The notes under the pieces were generated by a model that saw only the letters and a program-made list of their open reading frames with translations, was not told the origin of the DNA and did not search any database. Position numbers and translations under genes: made by a program. From the NCBI GenBank assembly GCA_951812925.1, contig OX638371.1, forward strand, positions 117,637,124-117,701,123: a stretch of DNA of 64,000 nucleotides. The letters are read 5' to 3'. Source of the DNA: Calliopum simillimum. Its lineage: Eukaryota; Arthropoda; Insecta; Diptera; Lauxaniidae. Positions 34,481-46,381 of the stretch are shown piece by piece; position 1 is the stretch's first letter, and each line of letters opens with the position of its first letter.

Positions 34481-35135
34481 TTTCAATACTCGGAAAGTGA
34501 AGAAGCAATATCTACCATTCAATATATTTAATCAAATAATTTCAATAATAATGGTAAAGAAAAAAAAAATAATTTAAAAAAATTTAAAAAAAACATTTTA
34601 AAAAAAATATAAAAAAAACACAATGGGATCAAATTCCGCCACGTCCCCGCCGTTGATCCTGGGTACAGCTGAGAGCGGATTATGAAAATAACTACCGGAT
34701 GAGTTATTGAGTTAAAATTTTCAATTTTTAAAAAATGGGCGTGGCACTCATGTAATGCTTTCTACTTTTCATCCATTTCAAGGTACTTATAATTTACACC
34801 TTCCAACGAAATTGAATCAAAATATTTTATATAGTTTTTGAGTTAAACCATATAACGTATTTCACTTGTATGGGTGGTACCACGCCCACTGGTGATATTT
34901 CGCCCATTTTTGCTCAGAAAATTTCATATTCATATTTCATACAAATTACTTAATTAATTCTGTTGTTATAACGTATTAAAGTTTTGTAGGCGGTGCCACG
35001 CCCATATGCGGGACTGTATAAATGTTAAAGCAGACACTTCAGCAAGAAAAATGAGCTATCATTTGACCTATTTAGACGCACCAGATTTTGGGCAGCGAGG
35101 TGGCATAGTTGACGTGAAACGTCCCATATGTTTAT
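33430..35135. mobile_element. Foldback element, arms about 0.7-0.95 kb
   Basis: GGGACGTTTCACGTCAACTA (33433) is mirrored by TAGTTGACGTGAAACGTCCC (35107). Inverted similarity continues inward through CCTATTTAGACGCACCAG, TTTCAATACTT and GATCAAATTCCGCCACGTCC, to a centre near 34378-34450 (AAGAACTTGAAACTGA against TCAGTTTCAAGTTCTT) next to long A and T runs. The right arm is shorter through deletions. The arms contain GTGGGCGTGGCACC-type text. Target duplication is unclear (ATAT both sides). Confidence 0.8.
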
Positions 35136-35371
35136 ATTCAATTCAACTCAATTTCATTGAAACATTCATTAGGGATTCATATTGGGAACTTAAGTTTTAA
35201 AGACAAACATTAAAGTTTTAATAATATTTAATAATAAAAAATAACTTAGAATTAGTATTATTCTAATTTAGAACATAAACGAAAATTAAATAAGTAGGCT
35301 GCTATATAATATCTGGCCTACGCAACACTTATGTCAATAGCTAAAATCTGGCAACACCATAATAAAGTTTG

Positions 35372-35920
35372 ACATTTTTTAGCAAAAGCGTACTCAGAAC
35401 GTTTTTACGTACGACCATCATTTGTGTTGTTTACAGTGACTTGAAAAAACCAATTTGGCAAAAAAATAGAATTAACTCGTGAACATTTTCGTGCGATCAT
35501 TTTTCACAACTTTCGACGTGGATTATCACGACAAGAGTGCATCGATGAATCTTTGTAAGTCGATGAAGCACCATCCTATAGCACTGTGAAAAGCTGGTTT
35601 AATGAATTCAAACGTGGCCCATGCTCGCTCAAAGACGAATTCCGTGAAGGTCGTCCAAAAACAGCCGTTGTGCCAGAGAACATTGATGCCGTGCGTGAAC
35701 TGATAATGCAAGATCGTCGTGTGACATACCACTCCAATACATTCGATTTTGCATGAACACGTAATTGTAAAAAACGTTTGTTCGCGTTGGAAACCCCATA
35801 ATTTATCAATCGCTTAAATTATCAATGGAAAAATAAATTTTCTTAACTCACTGTAAACAAAACAAATAGCACTTGTACATCAAAACGTTGTGAGTACGTT
35901 TATGCTAAAAAATTTAAAAA
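35372..35920 (+). mobile_element. Mariner-family deletion derivative
   Basis: The terminal repeats TTTTTTAGCAAAAGCGTACTC and the inverse of GAGTACGTTTATGCTAAAAAA bound about 550 bp. Inside, 35470-35760 encodes the N-terminal HTH part of a mariner transposase (REHFRAIIFHNFRRGLSRQE, SYSTVKSWFNEFKRG, DEFREGRPKTAVVPENID, LIMQDRRVTYH), with stops (TAA in CIDESL*VDE) and loss of the catalytic half. It is a small dead copy. Confidence 0.85.
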
Positions 35921-36249
35921 TTTAAAAAAAGATTTGAGATTAAATTTTAAAAATTAAAGTCAAAGGGGTTCTCGCTGCATATAATTTAGAGCAGTTTCAA
36001 ACCAGTTGCTTTTTAACTACGTTTCCAAACGGTTTTTTTTTAACCGGTTTATATTGTTCCGATAGGGGATGATCAGAAAAGAAGACTCCGACAATCTATC
36101 TGTTAGCTTTAACATAATTTTGAAATTAGTTTTTTGTAAATGCAAAGTAGCTTACACATGTACATATTAATAATTTTGTCACTTTGTTGCCTGTACAATG
36201 TTTTTTTAATGTTTAGTTAATAAATGACGCCCTGAAGAAGACAACAAGT

Positions 36250-37802
36250 AATCGTCGAAACATCGGTGCACAGAAATATTTTCAATTTCTTGTTTTAACT
36301 TGATTATAAAAAAATCGAAAGTGATCGATCTTAGAATTTTTAAAAAAAATATTAAAATTGAAATTGAAAAACTAACTTTATATAACACTTTAATATTTGA
36401 TTTCTTTTCTTTTAAACTTAAACACCACATTCAGCCTTCTAGGGATAGAATCGACTAGATTTTTGTAATATCAAGAGAGATTTCGCTCCATTATTACCAA
36501 CTTCATAGAATGCAGAAAATTTTCTCGCTCTTTAATATTATGCAACACTAAGTACTATATCTTTTCTTCAAAATTAGGTATGAGGTAATGGGGTACGTTA
36601 TAACTATTTCAAGCGCACTTAGTTTATTGCTTAAGTGTATTCCTCATTTTGCCATAACGTTTTCGAATTTGATAACGCCATATTAAAAAGCTCATAACTT
36701 CGGAACGAAAAATCTTAGATGACCACTCGGTAGCTAATTTTAAAGACAAGAAATAAACAGAAACATTCTCTATGAGGCCTCCAAAATAGTCAAAAACCGT
36801 GTTTTTGCATCTTTTCAAATTTTTAGGTGAGGATATTTTGATATAATTTAAAAAAAGTTTTGTAGATAGAGATTAGTACTTTCATCTAATGCAACAGGTT
36901 TTGTGACAAAATACTACAGTGCCTTGTTACATTTTTAGGTGTTAGGACCGGACCGGATCCGTAACGGATAAAAAAGCGGAGATATGAACCGTCTGGCACA
37001 CTGGGGATATCAAAAATTCTAAAGCAATAGAGCAATTTCGGTAACGGATTTGAATTCAGTATTAAAAAGTTAGTTTCAAATTTAAAGTAAACGACTGTTT
37101 TAATCGTACTCGTGTTTGTTTTTATTAATTTTAGTTTTTCTATGTTAGAACTCAATTTTGCCACAATTGACTCGATTTTGGATTGAAATTTAAGTATTGC
37201 GATAAATACTATGGACAGGTCAAGCTCTCGAAATTTTTTTTACATATCTTCTGCTCAAGATCGGGGAAATTCGGACCAAGAACCAGTCCTGTGGTACATG
37301 ATACTCTCGGTTTTCGCTACATTCGGTTAGAATAATCACTAAACTAGTTTTATTTTAGTATAGTGGTCATCTTAGATTTTTCATTTTTCTTTCCAAAGGT
37401 ATGAGTTCTTAGGATGCCGTTATCAAATTCGAAAACGTTATGGCAAAATGAGGAATACACTTAGCAATAAACTAAGTGTGCTTGAAATAGTTATAACGTA
37501 GTAAGGAAGAACCGCAGGTGACCACATAGATACCTCATTTTGAAGAAAATAAATAGTACTTAGTGGTGCAGAGCGAAAAAATTTTCTGCATTCTCTATGA
37601 AGTAGGGAATAATGGAGCGAATCTCTCTTGATATTACAAAAATTTAGTCGATTTAAGTTTAAAGAAAAAGAAATCAAATATTAAAGTGTAATATAAAGTT
37701 AGTTTTTTCAATTAGAATTTTAATATTTTTTGTAAAAAGGCTAAGATCGATCACTTTCGATTTTTTTATAATCGAGTTAACAAGAAATTGAAAATATTTC
37801 TG
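36250..37802. mobile_element. Palindromic element (arms about 0.5 kb)
   Basis: Text such as AGAAATATTTTCAATTTCTTG with TCGAAAGTGATCGATC (36270-36340) reappears inverted at 37740-37802, and 36430-36720 (TTATAACTATTTCAAGCGCAC, TGCCATAACGTTTTCGAAT) reappears inverted at 37400-37650. The spacer holds one end of the CAGTGTGCCAGACGGTTCA MITE (36930-37015). The outer arm text also recurs at 33060-33170. No transposase is visible. Confidence 0.7.
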
Positions 37803-37874
37803 TTTTTGATATTTAACGACACATATATTTCTTACATTTTGCTAAAATTATCTCGCAATGTATTTGAATAATAA

Positions 37875-38537
37875 ACATATCTGTGGCAACAAACCAGAGT
37901 AGCTTAAGTCGACATAAGTGCAAATTGAGTTTTCATGCTATAATTATTCAGGTTTTGAAAAGGCTTATTTCTGTTCAACCTTTTCCAAAAAATATCGTGT
38001 TCAAGCAAAGTTATGATGCTTTATTTTATAGCTTAAGTTTTTTCGAATAATTATACATTTGCCAAAACATCTTAAGTCAAGTAAGTTTCCGGTCATTTGT
38101 TTCACTGTTCTATAATTCTTTTAACAAAAAAACTTAAACCTACATAAGCTAAAAATATTTCAATAAAAAAAGCATCCAAAACATCTTATCTACAGTGATT
38201 CCTTTATTTCAATTTTAGCAGAAAATCTTATGTATAGTTACAATCGTTATAAACTACGTTTAAGCTCGAACAGAACCGCTTAATTTTACTTAAGGCGCTA
38301 TTTTTATCAAAACAAATTTTCACAGAAAATCTTAAGTATAAAACAGTAAAAATACAGGATTTCTTATGATTTTTTTTTTTAAATTCGCCTCTCCTCGTCT
38401 TACTCAATCCATTAACTACCTCTGAGATTAAAGTAATTGCAATAAAACGGAACAGAAATAATTTTTCACAAAATAGTCAATATCTCAAAACGTCGATTTT
38501 CGACATAAGCTACTCTGGTTTGTTGTCACAGATATGT
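37875..38537. mobile_element. MITE, about 660 bp
   Basis: ACATATCTGTGGCAACAAACC with AGAGTAGCTTAAGTCGACA on the left is mirrored by the right end (TACTCTGGTTTGTTG, CACAGATATGT), a TIR of about 45 bp. It is non-coding with several CTTAAGT phrases inside, and abuts the next element. Confidence 0.75.
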
Positions 38538-38538
38538 A

Positions 38539-39252
38539 TAGTGAGTCAAAAAAGTTTACGTACACCACAAGTTATGAATTTAAACTATTCCTAACAGACC
38601 TTGATCATAAATTTTTTAAATTTTTTTTGTTTTGTAATGTGGCAGCCATGAACTTTTTAATATGTGCGTTTTTTTTTTTCGATATTCATTAAATCTGCGA
38701 AGCAAAAGGAGCGATTTTTTCCAACGGCGGCGATGATATTGCGTTTTTCACGTGACTGTTTGCACACTAGAATGGGACTTCCCATCAATTTCACCTAGTT
38801 TTCGGAAATATTGCTCTAAATCTTTTTGAAGGTTTAATTTATGCATTTCCAACGAAATTTCCTTACTGAGACCCATTTCAACTTCCTACTTTGCACAAGT
38901 TTGAAATAAATTTGACAACAGATCAAGTGCAATGCCAATGTATTCAATAAAAGAATTATTGGGAAGTATAAAAAATAAAAATCCGGTACCGTTATTTTGG
39001 AATTTTGCAAAAACAAATCGAAAACCAATACGTAAACTTTTTTGACTTATTTTCCTCTCCTTTCTTGTTATCGCTCCTCTTGCTTCGCGGATATCGAAAA
39101 AAACATACGTATTAAAAAGTTCATGGATGCCACATTACAAAACAAAAAAAAAAAAAAAAAAAAAAAAAATGTTTAAAATTCTACGTTTGAGGACTGTTAG
39201 GAAAAGTTTAACTTCATAACTTGTGGAGTACGTGAACTTTTTTGACTCACTG
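38539..39252. mobile_element. Tc1-type MITE with inverted arms, TA target sites
   Basis: The left end TAGTGAGTCAAAAAAGTT and right end AACTTTTTTGACTCACTG are inverse (first base changed), each next to TA (38537-38538 and 39253-39254). Arms continue as CGTACNCCACAAGTTATGAA and GGCANCCATGAACTTTTTAA-type text. It is non-coding, with a 30-base A-rich run at about 39140-39170. Confidence 0.75.
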
Positions 39253-39254
39253 TA

Positions 39255-39463
39255 TATCGCTTATTTACTTCAAGAACGGCACAAGTCAAAATATTCGATT
39301 TTGCAGAAAATACGTTTAAAATTTTCAATTGAAAAAGTTATTTCGTTCTCAAACGGTGACCGCAAAAGATATTATTATGAAATTTTCACACAATATAAAG
39401 CATCATTAACTCAAAATTCGCGTTTTTTGAGCTGTGCCGTTTTTGAAGTAAATGAGCGATATG
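39255..39463. mobile_element. Short MITE, about 210 bp
   Basis: The left TATCGCTTATTTACTTCAAG, then AACGGCACAAG, is mirrored at the right by CTGTGCCGTTTTTGAAGTAAA and GAGCGATA. It directly follows the previous element and has no coding content. Confidence 0.7.
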
Positions 39464-39935
39464 TATAAAATTTAAAACTAAAACGCTTACTGGTTGCTGC
39501 TTTTAACAAACTCAGCAACAATTGAAATCCTACATTAAAAAACGTTAACATTAGTAAAACCGTAAAGCAATTATTTAAATGTTTTCTCAAATTTAATATT
39601 CATTCGGTGGTTTTTAGTTTCATCGAACAAAACTATGTACCAGATGATTTTTTATTATGTATACGTCCCGGTGCCTTACACAAACCTACTACAACAGGAG
39701 AGTCAACAGTTACTTTTGAGGTACAAAAACTGTCAATTAATATATTTAACAAAAAGCAACAATTGAATGGATGCATTTTAACAACATAACATTAGAAAGC
39801 AATACATTATATTAAAAAAAAAGCATTTCGTTTGCTTGCTTAGAGCTATTTAATATAAATAGAAAAAATGCCGTACCCGAAAAGTTTTTCGTACTATAAC
39901 TAAAACAATGTTATTTCAAATTTAAAATTTAATCG

Positions 39936-40366
39936 AACGGTCCATAGAATACGTCGAATACGTCACGTCGTTTTTTTCAACTGACTGCGACGCATTTGAC
40001 GGAGAAGCCTGGCCCTATGAATACTTTGAAAACGGATTAAAACATCAAAATTCTTTTTATAACATTAATTTGAAATTTTAATTTCGCACTTGCACAGCTC
40101 CAATAAGTTTTTATTCACACTTTATTTCAAAAAATAAATGAAAAACGACAAAGAAAACCAACAACAACAAATGAAATTGAAAATAAATTTATTTTACGAT
40201 TGTCAAATCAAACGTCGTACGTCGAAAGTTGGGAGTTGGGCAACTTTTGTACGTTGCGTTAACGTAGACGTACTGATTGGGTCGCACTTGATATAAACTC
40301 ATATTTTTAACTTAGCTGTCAGTCGAAAAAACGACGTGACATACTCGACGTACTGAATGGACCGTT
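39936..40366. mobile_element. MITE, about 430 bp
   Basis: AACGGTCCATAGAATACGTCG with CACGTCGTTTTTTTC at the left is mirrored by GAAAAAACGACGTG and ATGGACCGTT at the right. It is non-coding and no clear target duplication is seen. Confidence 0.7.
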
Positions 40367-40871
40367 GGCTTTAAACAAACGTCCATTATTATAAATTAAA
40401 CTTTACTTTTTTAACTATGATCTAAAGTGTCTACAGTACCTGTCTATTGAATTGCGAACGATAGCATTTTTTCGTAAAATCAAGTATAACTCGCAGAGTG
40501 TTGCATTAAAAAAATCAAAAGTAAGGTCAGTTGCATTGCTCTGCATTTCAGCTCTGTAGACAACTTTTCAAAATAAAATCTGACACCCATTTGTGAAAAT
40601 AATAAGAAAAACTCTCGATAGAGGTAATTTCAGCTATTCAGATTTTGATATTACTTGAAAAATTAGTGCAATTAGTTGAAGAAAAAGCTAATAAGTGGTC
40701 AAATTTCATCACAGCGACAAAGGATAGAGGATTAGAAAATAAGTGCGTGTAAAAAAATGTATTAAAATGGTTGCCGGAATTTAAAACCTTCTCAAATTCT
40801 CACTAATACCCTGTAATTAAGAAATGGGTGCTAAAAGTGGTATTAAGGTGGAAAAATATATGCATGTAGAA

Positions 40872-42415
40872 TAGAGGTGTTTTAAGAATGTATGGAGATC
40901 CTTAGTAACAACATTTTGGTACTTGACACCCCCCTTTTGTGAGGTTGGGAAAAACAATGAGTTTGCAAAAAAAATGTTGGGGGTGGGGTGAGGGTAAAGG
41001 TTGGCGCATCGAGGTCAAAGGTAAGAGAAAAAGAGAAAAAATGTACATACAGCAATACAAATGCTTAGGGGTCCCCTCTAGAGGGGTCAAATGTATGACC
41101 GACCCACATTATTTTTCCCCCTCACACATTTTTATCCAGCATACTTACCCCCTTTCTCTAACCCCTAAGGGGGCTCCCATACAAAATTTAAATTTTTAGG
41201 AAATCGACCCCCACCACTCCCTGGGTGCCGCTAAAAAGGTCAAATGTATGACTAGTCCCTAATATTCTTTCCTCCACAACATTTTTTCCCAACATACTTA
41301 CCCTCTATCTCTGACTCTTTAGGGGACTCCCATACAAAATAGATGTCATAGACATGAAAAATATGGAAAGAAAATCGTCAAATAGGCCATAAACTGCCCA
41401 GAAGTCACTCCTAGAGGAGTCAAATATGTGATCGACCCCCATTAGCCCCCCTCCCCAAATTTTCTTTCAGCATACCTACTCCCTATTTCCAATCCTTAAG
41501 GGGGCTCCCATACAAAGTTACTGTTTTTACATAAAATGCCCCCACTGCCTTAACTGGCCCACGGGTACCCCTAGAAGGGTCAAATGTATGACCGACCCCC
41601 ATTTTTTTTGTACCTATATTTTTCTCCCACATACTGGCCCCCTATTTTCAACCCTGAAAGGGGCTGCCATACAATTTTTTTTTTATAAATTTTCCTAGAA
41701 ATAATGGGGGTCGGTCATACATTTGACCCTTCTAAGAGTACCCATGGTCCAGTTAGGGCAGTGGGGGCAGTTTTTAAAAAATACCGTAACTTTGTATGGG
41801 AGCCCCCTTAAGGATTGGAAATAGGGGGTAGGTAAGTTGTGAAACATTGGAGGGGGGATAATGAGGGTCGGTCATATATTTGCCTCCTATAGGAGAGACT
41901 CCTGGGCAATTATGGGCCTATTTGACGATTTCCTTTTCATATTTTTTATGTCTATGACGTCAATTTTGTACGGGGGCCCCCTTAAGAGCTAGAGATAGAG
42001 GGTAAGTATGGTGCAAAAAAATGTAGAGGAGGAAAAAATATTAGGGGCCGGTCGTTCATTTGACCCTTCTAGGGGCACCCTGGGAGTGGTGGGGGTCGAT
42101 TTCCTAAAAATCTAAATTTTGTATGGAAGCACCCTCAGGGGTTTGAGGTAAGAGGTAGGTATGTTTGGTAAAAATGTTGGGGGAGAAAAAATAATGTGGG
42201 TCGGTCATACATTTGAACCCTCTAGAGGTGGCCCCTCTTGTAGGACTGTAAGTAAATTGTTTCTCCTTTTCTCTCATCTTTGACCTCGATGCGCCAACCC
42301 TTACCCTCACCCCACCCTCAAAATTTTTTTTGCAAACTCATTTTTTTTTCCAACCTCACAAAATTGAGGGGTGTCAAGTATCAAAATCCAAAATTCGTGC
42401 ACTAAAACACCCCTA
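40872..42415. mobile_element. hAT-like palindromic element of tandem units, nested in the Tc1 palindrome
   Basis: The ends TAGAGGTGTTTTA and TAAAACACCCCTA are inverse, with exact 8-bp target duplications ATGTAGAA at 40864-40871 and 42416-42423. Each arm (about 770 bp) is built from about four diverged units of about 170 bp, each with a GGTCAAATGTATGACCGACC box, a CAACATACTTACCCCCTA box and a CTTAGGGGGCTCCCATACAAA box; the second arm carries them inverted. The arms meet near 41690. It is non-coding, and open frames inside it are by-products of the repeat. Confidence 0.88.
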
Positions 42416-42423
42416 ATGTAGAA

Positions 42424-42760
42424 GCTCTTTCGAAAGATGGGGGTTCAAGCTATTCAGATATAGCAAAAAATGTAGGCATCAGTGTTCAAAACTGCAAAGG
42501 AATATAAGAATTCACCTACTAAGATAATAAATTTTTCTAACAGCCGAGCAAATTGCAGAGAAGAGCGGAAAACTACTATAAGACAAGGCAGATTAACTGT
42601 GCAAAAAGCCTTGGAGAACGGAACCGCAACATTTCGGAGCATTTGGAATGACTTAAAAAGCGCTGGTGTCAATATAACAAGACATAATCTTACAAGACGA
42701 TTTGATGAAAATTGTTCTGTATGCAGTAGGCCAGTATAAAAGCCGAAATTGATTAAAGCA
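42424..42760 (+). pseudogene. Tc1 transposase N-terminal fragment (left arm)
   Basis: The strand encodes a helix-turn-helix region (YSDIAKNVGISVQNC) and then, at 42482-42739, RKTTIRQGRLTVQKALENGT, FRSIWNDLKSAGVNITRHN and LTRRFDENC, which match the second HTH of Tc1 transposases (DNA binding to the terminal repeats). The frame crosses no catalytic motif. The same coding text lies inverted in the right arm. Confidence 0.8.
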
Positions 42761-42837
42761 ATGAAGTGACACCGATTTTTATGGGCACAGCTACATAAGG
42801 AACTAGTGGAAGAACTAAGTTTCCAGACAGCGCAATG

Positions 42838-43150
42838 CTTAAGTCAATTTTGGCTTTTATGCTGCCATATTGCATAAAGAACAATTTTCATGAAATCGTC
42901 TTCTAAAATTATGTCTTGTTATATTGACACCAGCGCTTTTTAAATCGTTCCAAATACTCCGAAATGTTGCGGTTCGGTTCTCCAAGGCTTTTTGCATAGT
43001 TAATCTGCCTTGTCTTATAGTGGTTTTCCGCTTTTCTCTACAATTTGCTCGGCTGTTAGAAAAATTTATTATTTTAGTAGGTGAATTCTTATATTTCTTT
43101 GCAGTTTTGAACACTGATGCCTACATTTTTTGCAATATCTGAATAGCTTG
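42838..43150 (-). pseudogene. Tc1 transposase N-terminal fragment (right arm, inverted)
   Basis: The minus-strand frame at 42857-43114 is about 90% identical in protein to the left-arm fragment (RKTTIRQGRLTMQKALENRT, GVNITRHNFRRRFHENC). It is part of the palindrome and not an independent gene. Confidence 0.8.
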
Positions 43151-43606
43151 AATACCCATCTTTCGAAAGAGCTTCTACATGTTTCCACCTTAATACCACT
43201 TTTAGCACCCATTTCTAAATTACAGGGTATTAGTGAGAATTTGAGAAGGTTTTAAATTCCGGCAACCATTTTAATACATTTTTTTACACGCACTTATTTT
43301 CTAATCCTCTATCCTTTGTCGCTGTGGAGAAATTTGACCACTTATTAGCTTTTTCTTCAACTAATTGCACTAATTTTTCAAGTAATATCAAAATCTGAAT
43401 AACTGAAATTACTTCTATCGAGAGTTTGTTCTCATTATTTTTACAAATGGGTGTCAGATTTGATTTTTGAAAAGTTGTCTACAGAGCTGAAATGCAGAGC
43501 AATGCAACTGACCTTACTTTTGATTTTTTTAATGCAACACTCTGCGAGTTATACTTGATTTTACGAAAAAATGCTATCGTTGCCAATTCAATGGACAGGT
43601 ACTGTA

Positions 43607-44352
43607 CTTATATATAAAGTCAAATTTTAAAACATTAAATACATAATTAAAATTAAAACGTAACCAAAAAATAAAAACTTAAACACATAATTTAATCTTC
43701 AGCACGTTTTGTAATACTAATATTTAAATTTAAAACTATTTATTTTTATAAACATAAAATTTCATATAAAGAAGGAATTAAGTAGTCCTTAAATTGCAAA
43801 TATGATGATGACTGCAAAGATTAAACTAATTTTGATGGTACTTAATTTTAAATTTTATTTTTCTACAATTTATTGTCAAGACTTTAAAACGAATAGTACA
43901 TATATTTTAATTTATTAATAAAGTCCGTTCAATTCCAAATAATGATATACATCTTACTTAATTCGAAATTATAATCTTTAATTATCAGCTATTAGAGTCT
44001 AAATATTATAGCTTTTTAAATTATTTGCTTGGAATGATAGTGCCACGCGAAAAATATCTCATATGTATATGAAACTCTGTCAAATTAGCGTTTTAAAGTT
44101 TAAGCTGTTCTTAGTATTTGTATGAAATTTGTTTTACCTTACGAAATTCTTTTATCATAGCATTATTATTTTAGCATTCCCTTTTTTATTTTCGTGCAAT
44201 TCTTAAAGGTATGTTTTCTTCGTTCTCCTCTTTTTTTTGAAAATTAAAAATCTCATCAAAATCAAATATTTTTATTTAATCGGAGTATTTCCAATCGATA
44301 TTCACAAGCCCACTTTTAACTTATTCCATCATATTCTTCAATATAATCATTA
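43607..44352. other. Gene-free AT-rich stretch
   Basis: Very AT-rich, with no coding region and no inverted ends noticed. Confidence 0.35.
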
Positions 44353-44604
44353 CTATCACTGAATCCATCGTAGATACAAATTTCGTAAGAACGACAAAAG
44401 TGCTACGAATGTGAATTCAAAACTCGTGGACTGGGATCATTTACTCCATCCGAAACTTAAAATCGGAAAGCACCGTAATTTTATTTAAATAAGAAGTACT
44501 TCAAACTCTATGATTTTGAAATTCACGCTCGTAACGATTTGAGTTCAATAATAGCACTTTCGTAGTTCTTACGAAATTCGTATCTACGACGGATTGAGTG
44601 ATAG
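44353..44604. mobile_element. MITE, 252 bp
   Basis: CTATCACTGAATCCATCGTA with GATAC at the left is mirrored by GTATCTACGACGGATTGAGTG, then ATAG, at the right (25-bp TIR, two mismatches). Inner arms (TTCGTAAGAACGAC.AAAGTGCTA) are also inverted. Non-coding. Confidence 0.75.
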
Positions 44605-46381
44605 GGTCTGATTATATATCTGTGCTCAGATGGCAAAAAGCAAATCACAACATCCGGCTAATCAAATTGTTTTTTTAAGGAAGCACAAATCCTAAAGCGA
44701 ATCTGGCTTTGTAGTAGCGTGCGGAAATTTGTTATCGCAACATCTAAACTACTATGTACTTCTTTTGTGCTCCAGATATTTCAAAGCCATACTAAGGGTG
44801 GATCGGGATAGTGGGCGTTGCACCCCCATACAAAAAAACCTGTTTAAATTATATATCTCTGCTCTTGTAGCAGCTTTTGTTATAAAACTTGATACATGGA
44901 TGTATGTTTTGTCTTCCAGTCAACATGCAAGTGGGATGTATTGATCAAGTTGGTGCTGCACAAACTATGCAGAAAATGTATTTAACTTTCATATATCTAA
45001 ACCTACTCGTATATCAGCTTTACATATAAAACTTGGTACATAGTAATACAGTTATACATGTAATGATGTTTTCGTGTTGAACAGTGTTATTAAATAGCAA
45101 AGTTTTCCAAATATTACACGTCGACTCAACGATCAATTATCTATATATAAATAGGCAAACGAAATCGGTTTAGTCCCTGTTTCTATACCTATATCTCAAC
45201 CGATTTGCTTGATTTATTTATTGGAAAGGTTGTGAGGAGGAGCAGTGCGTAGGACTATATTTTTTTTGAAGTGGGCGGTGCCACGCCCCTAAATGAAAAA
45301 ACGCTCCCACGGCTAAGCCGCTACATAGATTTTAACGAAATTTAGTATGAAGATAGGGTTAGCACTAAGGAACGATAATATGACCATTATGTTTTCAGTG
45401 GGCAGTTCCACGCCCCTTAATAAAAAAAAACGCTCTCATGGCAAAAATACTGCATACGATTTTTATGAAATTTGGTATAGATATAGAGTTAGCACTATAT
45501 AGCTCGATAGCATGATTGATTTTTATGAATTTTGGTATAGAAAGATATCAAATACTGTTTGCTCTTTAGTAGGAGTTACACGCCTCTAAATGAAAAGCAC
45601 GATATTGCAACTTAGCTGCTGCACCAATGCAGATCACCCGAAACCTAAGGAAGACTATTAAAAGCTTTTTGTGTTTTATCTACCAAGCAAGGGTATAAAA
45701 ACATTTTCCTTTATTTTATGGTCAAATCGAAATGGTCAAATTTCGGCCACAAGGCGAACTCTAGTATAATGAATATGACCTGAGACACCATATTTTGTTC
45801 TGGCGTTATCTGAACAATAAGAAAACTTTTTGTATATTTTTTATGAAGATTCATTACTTAGTCGAATACCATCAACAAAGTATGTCTAAAGAAAAGTCTT
45901 TGTTAGAAAAAAACGGCTGAATGAGAGTAAGTTCTTCCAAGATAGGTCCATATATAGCTCTTAAGTAATAGGCTAATATTGAAAAAATTTAAAAAAAGAC
46001 AGCAATTATTTTTATATTTTTTTTTTTCATTTCAAAATATGATGTGGGTAAATTTTTATTTTATAACATTTTGTGCCTCCACTAAATATTTTCCTTTTAA
46101 GCCCTGAAATATTGCATGAATTTATACTCGTCGAAAAAAGCTTTTAACTTAAATCTATCTGAAATAATAAATATTATCTATCATTTACTTATACATTACA
46201 AAGCAGATGCCATAAAATAATAAGTTTAGGTAATATGCTAAATAAAACGTAACCATAAAAACTAGTTTTGCTGTTAGTAGGTAAAAATTAAATCTTGCAA
46301 AACTTTTTCGCTGATAAACTTTTATGAATTAAAAATATGTTAAGGTTGTTTCTTATATTAATTTTTTATATCAACTTTTAG
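44605..46381. repeat. Degenerate dispersed repeats with GTGGGCGGTGCCACGCCC-type motif
   Basis: The box GGGCGGTGCCACGCCC (near 45274) recurs in eroded form near 45403, 45577 and 46812, each followed by ATGAAAAA or TAAAAAA and by ATTTTTATGAAATTTGGTA-like text. This degenerate text is widespread in fly genomes. No gene is visible before the exon at 46382. Confidence 0.5.

Larger units (their letters stand above)
40434..43604. mobile_element. Palindromic Tc1-like element (inverted duplication of one half), with nested insertion
   Basis: The left end CAGTACCTGTCTATTGAATTG and right end (inverse CAGTACCTGTCCATTGAATTG) are Tc1-type CAGT termini flanked by TA (40432-40433 and 43605-43606). Without the nested element and its extra 8-bp repeat it is about 1.62 kb, the usual Tc1 length, but it is a palindrome: 40434-40871 plus 42424-42759 mirrors 42838-43604, spacer about 80 bp. 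Each arm carries the N-terminal half of a Tc1 transposase; the catalytic half is gone. Confidence 0.88.
30897..46381 (+). other. Probable giant intron of Mtf-1 filled with DNA-transposon derivatives
   Basis: About 15.5 kb contains no recognised host exon. It holds a Tc1 fragment (31.3-31.9 kb), a foldback (33.4-35.1), a mariner deletion copy (35.4-35.9), a further palindrome (36.3-37.8), a train of MITEs (37.9-40.4), the Tc1 palindrome with its nested hAT-like element (40.4-43.6), another MITE (44.4-44.6) and degenerate GTGGGCGTGGC-type repeats (44.8-46.9). Stretches 31.95-33.0 and 43.6-44.35 kb show nothing I can name. Intron status depends on the exon at 29944 belonging to Mtf-1. Confidence 0.45.

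Noticed and set aside
41699..42250. Regularly spaced GGTCGGTCATACATTTGACC repeats that could suggest a CRISPR-like array
   Set aside because: Spacers are themselves conserved, units are about 170 bp and are mirrored in the other arm, and the whole lies between transposon ends with an 8-bp duplication in a eukaryotic genome.
40902..42310. Open frames on both strands in the palindromic element
   Set aside because: They are mirror images of the repeat units, rich in Pro/His/Ser, with no domain; by-products of GC-rich repeats.
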